64,000 nt of DNA, from contig NZ_BAABCA010000007.1 in NCBI RefSeq assembly GCF_039538365.1, forward strand, positions 62,001-126,000, in the 5' to 3' direction. Shown piece after piece: positions 51,122 through 60,223 of this stretch; position 1 is the stretch's first letter; each line of letters starts with the position of its first letter. The stretch is from Postechiella marina (lineage in GTDB: Bacteria > Bacteroidota > Bacteroidia > Flavobacteriales > Flavobacteriaceae). The translations under genes and the position numbers were made by a program. The notes under the pieces were generated by a model, which saw only the letters and a list, made by a program, of their open reading frames with translations, was not told the DNA's origin and did no database searches.

Positions 51122-53974
51122 TTACTTACTTAAATACATTTTACGTCTTGAGTAAAGATCGTAAAAAGCATCATCTTTTAAGCTATCAATAAATAAGATA
51201 CTTTCTCCTGTACTTTTCATTTCAGGACCTAATTTCTTATTTACATTATGGAATTTGTTAAAAGAAAATACAGGTTGCTTAATTGCATAACCATCTAATT
51301 TTGGTTTAAAATCGAAATCTGTAACCTTCTTCTCGCCTAACATTACTTTAGTAGCAAAATTTACATAAGGTTCTCCATAAGCTTTTGCTATAAATGGCAC
51401 TGTTCTAGATGCTCTTGGGTTAGCCTCTATAATATAAACAACATCGTCTTTAATAGCGAACTGAATATTTATTAAACCAACTGTATTAAGCGCTAAAGCA
51501 ATCTTTTTAGTATGCTCTTTAATTTGCTCCATTACCAAATCGCCTAAGTTAAAAGGTGGTAGTAAAGAGTTACTATCTCCAGAGTGTACACCACAAGGCT
51601 CTATATGCTCCATGATACCAATAATGTAAACATTTTCTCCGTCGCAAATAGCATCTGCCTCAGCTTCAATAGCACCATCTAAATAATGGTCTAACAATAA
51701 CTGATTTCCTGGCATTCTACTTAATAAATCAACAACATGTTTTTCAAGTTCTTCTTTATTAATTACAATTTTCATTCCTTGTCCTCCAAGAACGTACGAT
51801 GGACGCACTAATATTGGAAAATCTAAAACATCTGCAATTGCTGAAGCTTCATCAGCTGTAGTAGCAATATCAAATTTAGGATAAGGAATATTATTTTCTT
51901 TTAACATATTAGAAAACAAACCTCTATCTTCAGCTAAATCTAAAGCTTCAAAGCTAGTTCCTAATATTTTAATACCATACTTAGTTAATTTTTCTGCAAG
52001 TTTTAAGGCTGTTTGTCCTCCTAATTGCACAATAACACCTTCTGGCTTTTCGTGTTTAATAATATCGTAAATATGCTCCCAGAATACAGGCTCGAAATAT
52101 AACTTATCAGCTGTATCAAAATCTGTAGATACTGTTTCTGGATTACAGTTAATCATAATAGTTTCGTAACCAGACTCTGCTGCAGCTAAAACACCGTGAA
52201 CACAGCAGTAATCGAACTCAATACCTTGTCCTATTCTATTTGGCCCAGAACCTAAAACAATAACTTTTTTCTTATCTGTTACAATACTTTCGTTGTCTGC
52301 ATAACGCTTACCGTCTGCAGTTTCCATATCGCTTTCAAAAGTAGAATAATAATAAGGTGTTTTTGCTTCAAACTCGGCAGCACAAGTATCAACTAATTTA
52401 TAAACTCTATTTATACCTAATGCTTCACGTTTACTATATACTTCGCTTTCTAAACATTTTAACATGTGTGCTATTTGTCTATCACCGTAACCTTTTTGCT
52501 TAGCTTCTAGTAATAAATCTTTTTCTATAGTATCTATAGTAAATGTAGATATCTCGTTTTTAAGCATATGTAATTCTTCATATTGCTTTAAAAACCACAT
52601 GTCAATTTTAGTAATTTCGTGTATACGACTTAATGGAATACCCATTTCTATCGCATCATAAATAATAAACACACGATCCCAAGAAGCATAAGTAAGCTTC
52701 TCTATAATTTGATCGTAGTTTTTATTCTCTTTACCATCTGCACCTAAACCGTTACGCTTAATTTCTAAAGATTGTGTTGCTTTGTGTAACGCCTCTTGAA
52801 AAGAACGCCCAATACCCATTACCTCTCCTACAGATTTCATTTGAAGGCCTAATTGTCTATCGGCTCCTTCAAATTTATCAAAGTTCCAACGTGGTATTTT
52901 TACAATAACGTAATCTAAAGTAGGCTCGAATAATGCCGATGTCGATTTTGTAATTTGATTATTTAATTCATCTAAATGGTACCCTAAGGCTAATTTAGCT
53001 GCTATTTTTGCAATTGGATACCCTGTTGCTTTACTGGCCAAAGCCGAAGAACGTGACACACGAGGATTAATCTCGATAGCAATAATATCTTCGTTTTCGT
53101 CTGGAGACACAGCAAACTGTACATTACATCCGCCAGCAAAATCGCCAATATTACGCATCATATGTATAGCCATATCACGCATTTTTTGGTATGTTTTGTC
53201 GCTTAAAGTCATTGCTGGAGCTACAGTAATAGAATCTCCTGTATGGATTCCAATAGGGTCCATATTTTCAATAGAACAAATAATAACAACATTATCGTTA
53301 GAGTCTCTAAGTAACTCTAACTCATACTCTTTCCAACCTATTAAGGCTTTATCAATCATAACTTCGTGAATAGGAGAAATTTCTAATCCACGAGTTAATA
53401 ACTCATCAAAATCTTCTTCTTTATATACAAACGACGCACCAGCACCACCTAAAGTAAACGAAGCTCTAATAATTAATGGGAATCCAAATTCTTGAGCAAT
53501 TTCTTTACCTTTTAAAAATGAATTTGCAGTAGCTTGAGGCGCCATAGGCACACCAATTTTAAGCATTAGCTCTCTAAATTGTTCTCTGTCTTCTGTAATA
53601 TTAATAGCATCAATATTAACACCAATAATTTCTACATCAAAATCTTTCCAAATACCTTTTTCATCTGCTTCAATACAAAGGTTTAATGCAGTTTGCCCAC
53701 CCATTGTAGGTAAAACAGCATCAATTTGTGGATGTTCTTTTAAAATCTGAATAATCGATTTTGTGTTTAAAGGCAGCAAGTAAACATGATCGGCCATAGA
53801 TGGGTCGGTCATAATAGTTGCAGGGTTAGAGTTTATAAGTATGGTTTCTATCCCATCTTCTCTAAGAGACCTTAAAGCTTGAGTTCCCGAATAATCAAAC
53901 TCACATGCTTGTCCAATAACAATTGGTCCAGATCCAATAATTAATATCGATTTAAGTTTAGAATTTTTTGGCAT
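51122..53974 (-). CDS. carB: Carbamoyl-phosphate synthase large subunit, without allosteric domain
   Basis: 950 residues. Two homologous ATP-grasp halves: the first has GSGPIVIGQACEFDYSGTQA and IRASFTLGGAGASF, the second GSGPNRIGQGIEFDYCCVHG and VRPSYVLGGQGMKI. The chain ends soon after GPEMKSTGESILFI, so the C-terminal MGS-like regulatory domain (about 120-130 residues, site of UMP/ornithine control in E. coli) is missing. It makes carbamoyl phosphate with a small subunit not in this window. It is transcribed alone. Confidence 0.96.
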   Translation of the reverse strand: MPKNSKLKSILIIGSGPIVIGQACEFDYSGTQALRSLREDGIETILINSNPATIMTDPSMADHVYLLPLNTKSIIQILKEHPQIDAVLPTMGGQTALNLCIEADEKGIWKDFDVEIIGVNIDAINITEDREQFRELMLKIGVPMAPQATANSFLKGKEIAQEFGFPLIIRASFTLGGAGASFVYKEEDFDELLTRGLEISPIHEVMIDKALIGWKEYELELLRDSNDNVVIICSIENMDPIGIHTGDSITVAPAMTLSDKTYQKMRDMAIHMMRNIGDFAGGCNVQFAVSPDENEDIIAIEINPRVSRSSALASKATGYPIAKIAAKLALGYHLDELNNQITKSTSALFEPTLDYVIVKIPRWNFDKFEGADRQLGLQMKSVGEVMGIGRSFQEALHKATQSLEIKRNGLGADGKENKNYDQIIEKLTYASWDRVFIIYDAIEMGIPLSRIHEITKIDMWFLKQYEELHMLKNEISTFTIDTIEKDLLLEAKQKGYGDRQIAHMLKCLESEVYSKREALGINRVYKLVDTCAAEFEAKTPYYYSTFESDMETADGKRYADNESIVTDKKKVIVLGSGPNRIGQGIEFDYCCVHGVLAAAESGYETIMINCNPETVSTDFDTADKLYFEPVFWEHIYDIIKHEKPEGVIVQLGGQTALKLAEKLTKYGIKILGTSFEALDLAEDRGLFSNMLKENNIPYPKFDIATTADEASAIADVLDFPILVRPSYVLGGQGMKIVINKEELEKHVVDLLSRMPGNQLLLDHYLDGAIEAEADAICDGENVYIIGIMEHIEPCGVHSGDSNSLLPPFNLGDLVMEQIKEHTKKIALALNTVGLINIQFAIKDDVVYIIEANPRASRTVPFIAKAYGEPYVNFATKVMLGEKKVTDFDFKPKLDGYAIKQPVFSFNKFHNVNKKLGPEMKSTGESILFIDSLKDDAFYDLYSRRKMYLSK

Positions 53975-54009
53975 TTTTTTACTGTATTGTGTTTTATAAT
54001 AAGGCTTTG

Positions 54010-54017
54010 CAAAAATA
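54010..54017 (-). promoter_or_regulatory. Putative -7 promoter box of carB
   Basis: The minus strand reads TATTTTTG, a TAnnTTTG match, 36 bp upstream of the carB ATG and just after the rpmH terminator. Confidence 0.45.
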
Positions 54018-54034
54018 GTATTTACTAGATATAA

Positions 54035-54066
54035 AAAAAGGCGTTGCTATTAAGCAACACCTTTTT
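54035..54066 (-). terminator. Terminator of rpmH
   Basis: The arms AAAAAGG-x-GTTGCT and AGCAAC-x-CCTTTTT pair around loop ATTA. The one odd pair is C-A on the plus strand but a T-G wobble on the minus strand, so the hairpin is built for the minus-strand transcript, ending rpmH. Confidence 0.85.
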
Positions 54067-54087
54067 ATTATCAACAATTGTTAATCA

Positions 54088-54249
54088 TTATTTTTTATGT
54101 CTTGTTTCAGTAGACACAGATAATTTTTTTCTCCCTTTTGCTCTTCTACGAGCAAGTACTTTTCTACCATTGGCAGAAGCCATTCTTTCTCTGAAACCGT
54201 GTTTGTTTCTTCTCTTTCTTTTTGACGGTTGAAACGTTCTTTTACTCAT
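54088..54249 (-). CDS. rpmH: 50S ribosomal protein L34
   Basis: 53 residues, short enough to be missed by common length cut-offs. It begins MSKRTFQPSKRKRRNKHGFR and continues ERMASANGRKVLARRRAKGR, the L34 signature, ending ETRHKK. It is extremely basic, binds 23S rRNA in the large subunit, and fits the usual length plus a short tail. It has its own strong promoter upstream and its own terminator. dnaA and rnpA, its usual neighbours in many bacteria, are not next to it here. Confidence 0.97.
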   Translation of the reverse strand: MSKRTFQPSKRKRRNKHGFRERMASANGRKVLARRRAKGRKKLSVSTETRHKK

Positions 54250-54311
54250 TATCTTATATCTTTAATTCTGAAATGTATTTTAAAATATTGGTGCTTACCC
54301 AAAACTGACCG

Positions 54312-54342
54312 CAAATATACAAAGAGTTTTTACTTTGACAAA
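54312..54342 (-). promoter_or_regulatory. Promoter of rpmH
   Basis: Minus strand: TTTG (54342-54339), a 19-bp spacer, then TATATTTG (54319-54312). This is a full match to the Bacteroidota -33/-7 consensus and the best promoter in the window, as expected for a ribosomal protein gene. The leader would be about 55 nt. Confidence 0.75.
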
Positions 54343-54546
54343 TGTTATTTAAAAATATTTTTTATTTCAATCTTTTAATTTCAAAACCTTACAAATCTAC
54401 TGTTTATTTGGGCTTAACAACCTGTATTTGTTAAAAATCTATGACTATATTTTAATAAAAAATTAGTTTATTTGCATTCTAAACCAAAAACAGCGCTTAT
54501 TTAAACTTAAATAAGTGTTTAAATAAACATATAATACGCCATTAAA

Positions 54547-55122
54547 ATGTACAATAAAATTATAAAACTTATTATAGCCATAGCAATTATAGTTTTTGCT
54601 GTTTATCAATTTACAGAAGGTTATATAGGTAATGGCATCATGCTTATACTATTATCTTTAATCTTTATATTTCTATATTTTAAAAACGAGTTTATATTAT
54701 TAGCCTTTTTAAAATTACGTAAACAAGATTTTGATGGCGCTAAAAGCTGGTTAAACAAAATTAAAAACCCAGAAACCGCTTTAGTAAAAAAACAACAAGG
54801 GTATTACAATTACCTACACGGTATTATGGTGTCGCAAAGTAACATGAACGAAGCCGAAAAATACTTTAAAAAAGCACTTAGCCTAGGGTTATCTATGGAT
54901 CATGATTTGGCCATGGCTAAACTAAACTTAGCTGGTATTGCTTTTTCTAAACGAAGAAAACAAGAAGCGCAAAAATTATTATCAGAAGCACAAAAGCTTG
55001 ACAAACAAGGTATGCTTACAGATCAAATAAAAATGATGAAAGATAATATGAAACAAGCCTCAGGACCAAAACAACACTATGGTGCTGGTAGCTCTTTAAG
55101 AGCGCAAAAACGTAGAGGTTAA
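54547..55122 (+). CDS. Membrane protein with DUF2892-like and TPR segments
   Basis: 191 residues. Two closely spaced N-terminal membrane segments (about 5-22 and 27-47) are followed by a helical TPR-like domain (FDGAKSWLNKIKNPETALV, QGYYNYLHGIMVSQSNMNEAEKYFKKALSLGL, KLNLAGIAFSKRRKQEAQKLL), and a basic, disordered C-terminus (about 170-191). It probably scaffolds other proteins at the inner membrane. No partner gene is evident; the neighbours are rpmH and repeat copy 3. Confidence 0.75.
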   Translation: MYNKIIKLIIAIAIIVFAVYQFTEGYIGNGIMLILLSLIFIFLYFKNEFILLAFLKLRKQDFDGAKSWLNKIKNPETALVKKQQGYYNYLHGIMVSQSNMNEAEKYFKKALSLGLSMDHDLAMAKLNLAGIAFSKRRKQEAQKLLSEAQKLDKQGMLTDQIKMMKDNMKQASGPKQHYGAGSSLRAQKRRG

Positions 55123-55156
55123 ACCTTTACACTTTATTTTAACATCTATTTGTTTT

Positions 55157-55237
55157 GCGTTACCCAAGGGTCGGGCTTTCACTACTCGCTTCCTCCTACC
55201 GTCGGCGAGCTTAAACATGTCGTTCAATCCCTAACGC
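55157..55237 (-). repeat. Dispersed intergenic element, copy 3
   Basis: Minus strand: CGCGTTAGGGATTGAACG at the start and AAAGCCCGACCC then GGGTAACGC at the end. An internal CTCGC/GCGAG pair forms a hairpin. It sits between convergent genes. Terminal hexamers GCGTTA and TAACGC are intact. Confidence 0.7.
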
Positions 55238-55296
55238 GACCTATTTGTAGGATAGTCAACTCTTAATAAAAGCTAGAGCTTACTTAATTAAGCAAG

Positions 55297-55974
55297 TTAC
55301 TTTTTAATAACCGTTCCTACAATATCAGATTCGTTAATTAAACCTATATACCTAGAGTCTATAGAATTGTGTCTATTATCTCCAATTACAAAACATTTAT
55401 CCTTTGGGATTTTTAAAGGACCAAAATTATCCATATTCCAGTTCTTATTATATTTTTCTTTTACTGCTTGATCTGCAAAGAATTTTTGTTCCATTTTAAT
55501 ATCATCAGATAGTCCATTTTCTTCAGCTACTTTATCCAATAACGTTAACATCATTCTATCCTTTATTTTAAAGGCTTCAGTTTCTTCATTAATTACTTCA
55601 TTTTTTATTAAATCAAAATACGCTTCAAATTCAATAGAGTAAAAATGTTTTAATGCTATATTTTTATCAATATTTAAATCGTTAATAAAAAAAACACCAT
55701 CCCTTATTTCTATTATATCATCTGTTTTACCCAAAAGTCGATGCACCCTAACCTGTTTACCATATAAGCTATCTTCATATTTGTAACAAATAAAATCTCC
55801 GTTTTCAAAATTAACCATATTAGAAACTAATATTTTTGAATTTGCTTTAATACCAGGATCGTTAGCTGTAGTAGGGATATTGTATATTTTTAATATATTC
55901 ATTTCTCCCAGAGCCACAAAAATTACAATTAAAGCTCCTAGGCTAATTAGTAGTAATCTTAATATTTTTTTCAT
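55297..55974 (-). CDS. S26 signal-peptidase-like protein lacking the catalytic serine
   Basis: 225 residues from the ATG at 55974 (MKKILRLLL); a TTG two codons upstream is less likely. One N-terminal membrane segment and an S26-like fold end in GDNRHNSIDSRYIGL, nearly identical to the same box of lepB at 14.0 kb. At the nucleophile site it reads IPTTANDPGI where lepB has IPSSSLEKSL, so Ser aligns with Ala. The Lys site (VKRCVAIAGD in lepB) reads VRVHRLLGKTDD, putting His at the Lys position. It is probably not a classical signal peptidase. Confidence 0.78.
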   Translation of the reverse strand: MKKILRLLLISLGALIVIFVALGEMNILKIYNIPTTANDPGIKANSKILVSNMVNFENGDFICYKYEDSLYGKQVRVHRLLGKTDDIIEIRDGVFFINDLNIDKNIALKHFYSIEFEAYFDLIKNEVINEETEAFKIKDRMMLTLLDKVAEENGLSDDIKMEQKFFADQAVKEKYNKNWNMDNFGPLKIPKDKCFVIGDNRHNSIDSRYIGLINESDIVGTVIKK

Positions 55975-56069
55975 AAACAACTTAACTAAATTTTACATAA
56001 AACACTATAAATCAATACAAACATCTTATTCGTAAATATCTTGTTTAAAAAATAGTTAACAAAAAAACA

Positions 56070-56102
56070 AAAAGCCTTAGTGCATAAAACATTAAGGCTT
56101 TT
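56070..56102 (-). terminator. Terminator of the lytic transglycosylase gene
   Basis: AAAAGCCTTA (56070-56079) and TAAGGCTTTT (56093-56102) form a perfect 10-bp stem with a 13-base loop. On the minus strand it follows the stop at 56131 by about 30 bases and is followed by a T-rich tract. Confidence 0.75.
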
Positions 56103-56130
56103 ATATAAGTTATATATTAATAATACTTTA

Positions 56131-57051
56131 TTAATTATAGTACCCTTCTTTTGGTATTGATATGTGGTATAATTTACGCGATTTATTGTTAAGGTGTGCT
56201 TCGCGCAGCCAAGGGTTGTGTATTTTTAATACCTTATAATTAACTCCAAAACGCTCTGCGAATTTAGAAAAATCTTTTACTGCTGTATCTACTTCTACTT
56301 TATAAGTTGGTATGTTACTATACAAATCTTTATCTCTAAAGTTAAAGCCATATTTACTAGGATTAGACAGAATTTCTTTAAGCGCTACAATTCTAAATAA
56401 ATAGCGCCCAGTTTCTTCACCCAAAAGCAAATCGTAATAGCTTGACACTTGTTGCTCTCTCAATCTTCTAGACACTCCTGCAGTTCCTGCATTGTATGCA
56501 GCAGCAGCCAACGTCCAAGACCCTAAACTTGCCTTAGATTTTAATAAATATTTACAAGCCACCTCTGTAGCCATTTCTAAATTGTAACGTTCGTCTACAT
56601 TACTGTTAACTTCTAAACCATTTTCTCTACCGGTAGCAGGCATAATTTGCCAAACACCACGTGCACCAGCAGGAGAAACCGCATTTGTTAAACCACTTTC
56701 TATAACTGCTAAGTATTTAAAATCGTCTGGAATACCATACTTAGCCAAAATAGGCTCTATTATAGGAAAGTATTTTTTAGCACGTTTAAACATTAATAAT
56801 CCGTTAGATTGCCAATAGGTATTAACTAAAAGTTCTCTATCCATACGCTCTAAAATATCTGGATTGTTAAGCGGCATGGCTTCGCCTGCAAAATTTAAAT
56901 CGCTTGGTACTTGTAAGGCGTAAACATTATAATCGTTTATAAGTTTCTTTTCGAAATTTTCATCGGTAGGAACGTCTTGTAATGCAAAAACAAATAAGGT
57001 GCATAAACTTAATAATCCCACTAAAGCTAAAGCTTTCTGTACTATCTTCAT
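56131..57051 (-). CDS. Membrane-bound lytic transglycosylase (SLT/MltD-like)
   Basis: 306 residues with an N-terminal signal (about 5-24). The SLT domain (about 95-215) has the catalytic Glu in YLAVIESGLTNAVSPAGARGVWQIMPATGRENGL, then the conserved NLEMATEVACKYLLKSK and LAAAAYNAGTAGVSRRLREQ. After it, about 90 residues (DFSKFAERFGVNYKVLKIHNPWLREAHLN) resemble a LysM-like tail without clear repeats. It cleaves peptidoglycan glycan strands to 1,6-anhydro ends in the periplasm. It is followed by its own terminator. Confidence 0.9.
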   Translation of the reverse strand: MKIVQKALALVGLLSLCTLFVFALQDVPTDENFEKKLINDYNVYALQVPSDLNFAGEAMPLNNPDILERMDRELLVNTYWQSNGLLMFKRAKKYFPIIEPILAKYGIPDDFKYLAVIESGLTNAVSPAGARGVWQIMPATGRENGLEVNSNVDERYNLEMATEVACKYLLKSKASLGSWTLAAAAYNAGTAGVSRRLREQQVSSYYDLLLGEETGRYLFRIVALKEILSNPSKYGFNFRDKDLYSNIPTYKVEVDTAVKDFSKFAERFGVNYKVLKIHNPWLREAHLNNKSRKLYHISIPKEGYYN

Positions 57052-57087
57052 TCTTAAAAAGTTTTGTTTAAAATTAGTAAAAATAGC

Positions 57088-57753
57088 TTAGCTATCTAAA
57101 ATTATTCTAGGTAAATTTTCGTTAAACCATTTATACTTATTTATCACCGCAATATGAGTGCCATTCTTTAAAATAATACAATTTTGTATGTTTTTTATTG
57201 GAAAAACTTTATCGCTATCGCCATGAATATGTATTAATTTAGGGTCTGGTTTTTCTTGGTTCCAGGAAACCATGTTTTTAATAGCCCAATTTAAATATTC
57301 ACTATCGTTTACAGACAGATATTTTTTATATAATTCTATACGTTTTGTTACGGTTTCTCCAAAGGCATATTTTTCTATAATATCTATATTACTTGCTAGT
57401 TGTGTTGGCAATAATTTATAAGCCTTAGTTGCTTTTGCTAATAGCATATGTTTTGGTAATTCGTGCATAGATTTTACACTAGATACTATTATAAGCTTAC
57501 GCAAATTAATATGCTTACTCATTTCTTGAACCAATACACCTCCAAAAGACACGCCCAACAAAACAATATTTTCATGTTTAATTTTTGCACACATTCTTAA
57601 AGCGTAATCGCTTATTGGCTCGTCTTCTATAGGTAAAAACCACTCTAATAAATGTATTTTAAATTGAGGTTCTGGTAACTTTATGTATTCAAAAATTAAT
57701 GGACTTGCAGCCATACCTGGCATTAGGTACACGTGAATTATATCTTGCTTCAT
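57088..57753 (-). CDS. Alpha/beta hydrolase
   Basis: 221 residues, cytoplasmic. The nucleophile elbow is GVSFGGVL (GxSxG) near residue 67, the acid is in HIHGDSDKVFP (about 175), and the His is in KNGTHIAVINK (about 195). The cap region is short and helical. The substrate is unknown; the order resembles small thioesterase/esterase-like hydrolases. It reads the same way as the transglycosylase 36 bp downstream. Confidence 0.82.
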   Translation of the reverse strand: MKQDIIHVYLMPGMAASPLIFEYIKLPEPQFKIHLLEWFLPIEDEPISDYALRMCAKIKHENIVLLGVSFGGVLVQEMSKHINLRKLIIVSSVKSMHELPKHMLLAKATKAYKLLPTQLASNIDIIEKYAFGETVTKRIELYKKYLSVNDSEYLNWAIKNMVSWNQEKPDPKLIHIHGDSDKVFPIKNIQNCIILKNGTHIAVINKYKWFNENLPRIILDS

Positions 57754-57913
57754 CTTGCCTAAATGTAATTACTTTTCTTTTAAGCAATAAAATTAACAAA
57801 CAGAACTAACAATTTCTACTTAAAAGGCAAGTAAATAACCTCCTAAAAAACATGTAATTCATTATTTTACAAGGTTTTAACTTTTAAACGTCTTTAATGT
57901 GATGATTTTTTCG

Positions 57914-57921
57914 TACTTTTG
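57914..57921 (+). promoter_or_regulatory. Putative -7 promoter box of the GNAT gene
   Basis: TACTTTTG matches TAnnTTTG and lies 64 bp before the ATG at 57986. No clear -33 element. Confidence 0.45.
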
Positions 57922-57985
57922 CACGGTAAAACTCGATAAATAGTACTCACTATTTAAGTTTTCGAACAAACAAAACAAATATACT

Positions 57986-58282
57986 ATGGTTGAAGCTGCT
58001 GAATTAATAGATAACGATTTCTTACGTCAGTTTGAAATTAAAATTGATGACCAACTAGCAAAAATTGAGTATTCACTACAAGATAGAAAAATTTTTTTAA
58101 CGAAACTTGTTATTCCTGAAAACGTAACAGATGAATCATTTAGTAAAGATTTTTTAAGTGCTGTTTTCGAACTTATTCAAGAACGAAACTTAAGCGTTAT
58201 GCCTACTTGTCCTGCAATAGCAAAATTTGTAAGAAGTAACAGAAAGTACAAACGTATGTTACCTGTTGGTGTTAGAATATAA
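57986..58282 (+). CDS. Small GNAT-like N-acetyltransferase (YjdJ/GCN5-type)
   Basis: 98 residues. The short GCN5-related fold (Acetyltransf_CG type) is suggested by IDDQLAKIEYSLQDRKIFLTKLVIPENV, then the helix FLSAVFELIQERNLSVMPTCPAIAKFVRSN and the basic end KYKRMLPVGVRI. Members of this family lack the usual long N-terminal half. The substrate is unknown. It is an isolated gene between its own promoter box and a strong terminator. Confidence 0.8.
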   Translation: MVEAAELIDNDFLRQFEIKIDDQLAKIEYSLQDRKIFLTKLVIPENVTDESFSKDFLSAVFELIQERNLSVMPTCPAIAKFVRSNRKYKRMLPVGVRI

Positions 58283-58303
58283 CCTAACAGTTTTTAAACA
58301 TTA

Positions 58304-58336
58304 AAAAACCCGAAACTTTAAAAGTTTCGGGTTTTT
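58304..58336. terminator. Bidirectional terminator after the GNAT gene
   Basis: A perfect stem, A-run-CCCGAAACTTT (58304-58319) against AAAGTTTCGGG-T-run (58321-58336). It ends the plus-strand GNAT gene and the minus-strand lipoprotein gene. Confidence 0.9.
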
Positions 58337-58358
58337 AGTTTGTAGTTAGTGTAATTAA

Positions 58359-58748
58359 TTAGTAAAATTTTAAATAATCGTCTGAAACTTTATCTAAAAG
58401 TAAATTTTCTGAAGACGACATAACAAGTTGACCTTCGCTATTTAATATATAGAGAGATTGAGTAGTTTCTCCTTCTAAAACAATAGTTACTTCTTCATTA
58501 TTTTTTTCCCAATTAAAAGCAACCGAACTCGAAATAATTTCGCCTGTATTAAATGTTTCGGTAGAAATTTTTAAACCCGAACTGTTTTTTCCAAAAACTA
58601 GGGTAAGCGTATTTGTAGAATTTGTATTAATTATTACATGCTCCCACACACCTAATACATCCAGTCCCTCATTAACATCATCACTAGAACAACTTGTTAG
58701 GGTAGGTAATGTAAGTACGCAAGTTAATATTAAAAGTAATTTTCTCAT
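58359..58748 (-). CDS. Small lipocalin-like lipoprotein
   Basis: 129 residues from the ATG at 58748; the frame is open for 35 codons upstream but that part looks non-coding. Lipobox TSC at Cys20 is followed by SSDDVNEG. A beta-rich domain (VLGVWEHVIINTNSTNTLTLVFG, VAFNWEKNNEEVTIVLE, SLYILNSEGQLVMS) resembles the lipocalin-like domain common in Flavobacteriia lipoproteins, with GxW near its start. It is probably outer-membrane anchored. Function unknown. Confidence 0.75.
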   Translation of the reverse strand: MRKLLLILTCVLTLPTLTSCSSDDVNEGLDVLGVWEHVIINTNSTNTLTLVFGKNSSGLKISTETFNTGEIISSSVAFNWEKNNEEVTIVLEGETTQSLYILNSEGQLVMSSSENLLLDKVSDDYLKFY

Positions 58749-58864
58749 AGCTTTGGGGGCTTTTGTAGCTTGAAAAGTAATAGTAAGCCTCCAACTTATA
58801 TAAAAAACTAGTTGATTGTATAGAATATTAGACAAACGACAGATAATAAGCAATTAAGTCTTAT

Positions 58865-60196
58865 TTATTTCGATAAAACAGAGTTAAACTCCAACCTTAC
58901 CAAACCATCTTCGTCTATTTTTGTTAGTTCTACTTGGTGTATAGTATTAACCAATTCTGGGTTCCATGGGGTTTTTACTTTTATATAGTTTTCTGTAAAA
59001 CCATGTATATAGCCTTCTTTATTTTCGCTTTCAAAAAGCACAGTTCTACTACTTTTTATCTGACTTTCGTAGAAAGCACGTCTCTTTTTAACCGATAGAC
59101 CTCGAAGCATTTTACTTCGTTTACTTCTTACATTACCTGGCACAGCATTATCCATTAAAGCTGCTTCTGTATTATCTCGCTCAGAATATGTAAATACGTG
59201 TAAATATGATATATCTAATTCATTTAAAAAATTATAGGTTTCTAAAAAATAATCGTCTGTTTCTCCAGGAAAGCCTACAATAACATCTACACCAATGCAG
59301 GCATGTGGCATTACTTCTTTTATTTTAGCAACGCGATCTACATATAATTCTCGCATGTATCTACGCTTCATTTTTTTAAGAATCTCGTTACTCCCACTTT
59401 GTAATGGAATATGAAAATGTGGCACAAAAGCTCTAGATTTAGCTACTAAATCTATGGTTTCGTTTTTAAGTAAATTGGGCTCTATAGAAGATATTCTTAA
59501 TCGCTCTATACCTTCTACTTTATCAAGTTCGGTAACCAAATCTAAAAACGTGTGTTCGTGCTTTTTATTACCAAACTCACCTTTACCATAGTCTCCAATA
59601 TTTACCCCTGTTAAAACGATTTCTTTAATATTTTTCTTCGAAATTTCTCTAGCATTTTCTAACACATTAAGCATAGTATCGCTTCTAGAAATCCCTCTGG
59701 CCAAAGGAATTGTACAGTATGTGCACTTATAATCGCATCCATCTTGAACTTTTAAAAAAGCACGTGTTCTATCTCCTATAGAATAAGAGCCTACATAAAA
59801 ATCTGCTTCTTCTATTTCGCAAGAGTGTACTTCGCCTAAGTCGTTTTTAGAAAGGTCGTTAAGGTAATCTGTAATTTTAAATTTTTCGGTAGCTCCTAAA
59901 ACCAAATCTACACCATCAACATCTGCCAATTGCTGTGGTTTTAATTGTGCATAACAACCAACAGCAGCTATAAAAGCATCTTCATTCTTTCTTTGCGCTT
60001 GTTTTACAATGGTTTTAAATCGTTTATCGGCATTCTCTGTAACAGAACAAGTGTTAATTACATATATATCTGCAGGTTCAGAAAAGTCTACCCTATCAAA
60101 CCCCTCATTTTCAAAGTTTCTTGCAATGGTAGAGGTTTCAGAAAAATTAAGCTTACAACCTAGTGTGTAAAATGCGACTTTCTTTTTAGTATTCAT
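58865..60196 (-). CDS. mtaB: tRNA (t6A37)-C2 methylthiotransferase
   Basis: 443 residues. N-terminal UPF0004 domain with YTLGCKLNFSETS and NTCSVTENADKR; radical SAM domain with the cluster motif CDYKCTYCTIPLARG (CxxxCxxC); C-terminal TRAM-like domain (HGFTENYIKVKTPWNPEL). The GCKLNFSETS form is that of MtaB rather than MiaB, so it likely converts t6A37 to ms2t6A37 in ANN-decoding tRNAs. Two Fe-S clusters are expected. It is transcribed from its own promoter. Confidence 0.93.
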   Translation of the reverse strand: MNTKKKVAFYTLGCKLNFSETSTIARNFENEGFDRVDFSEPADIYVINTCSVTENADKRFKTIVKQAQRKNEDAFIAAVGCYAQLKPQQLADVDGVDLVLGATEKFKITDYLNDLSKNDLGEVHSCEIEEADFYVGSYSIGDRTRAFLKVQDGCDYKCTYCTIPLARGISRSDTMLNVLENAREISKKNIKEIVLTGVNIGDYGKGEFGNKKHEHTFLDLVTELDKVEGIERLRISSIEPNLLKNETIDLVAKSRAFVPHFHIPLQSGSNEILKKMKRRYMRELYVDRVAKIKEVMPHACIGVDVIVGFPGETDDYFLETYNFLNELDISYLHVFTYSERDNTEAALMDNAVPGNVRSKRSKMLRGLSVKKRRAFYESQIKSSRTVLFESENKEGYIHGFTENYIKVKTPWNPELVNTIHQVELTKIDEDGLVRLEFNSVLSK

Positions 60197-60213
60197 TCCT
60201 ATAATTAAAAGCG

Positions 60214-60221
60214 CAAAGTTA
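60214..60221 (-). promoter_or_regulatory. Putative -7 promoter box of mtaB
   Basis: The minus strand reads TAACTTTG, a TAnnTTTG match, 17 bp upstream of the mtaB ATG. A terminator-like hairpin sits immediately before it. Confidence 0.5.
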
Positions 60222-60223
60222 AT

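Noticed and set aside
54044..54232. Plus-strand open frame over the L34 gene
   Set aside because: It is the antisense shadow of rpmH, whose L34 signature on the minus strand is unmistakable.
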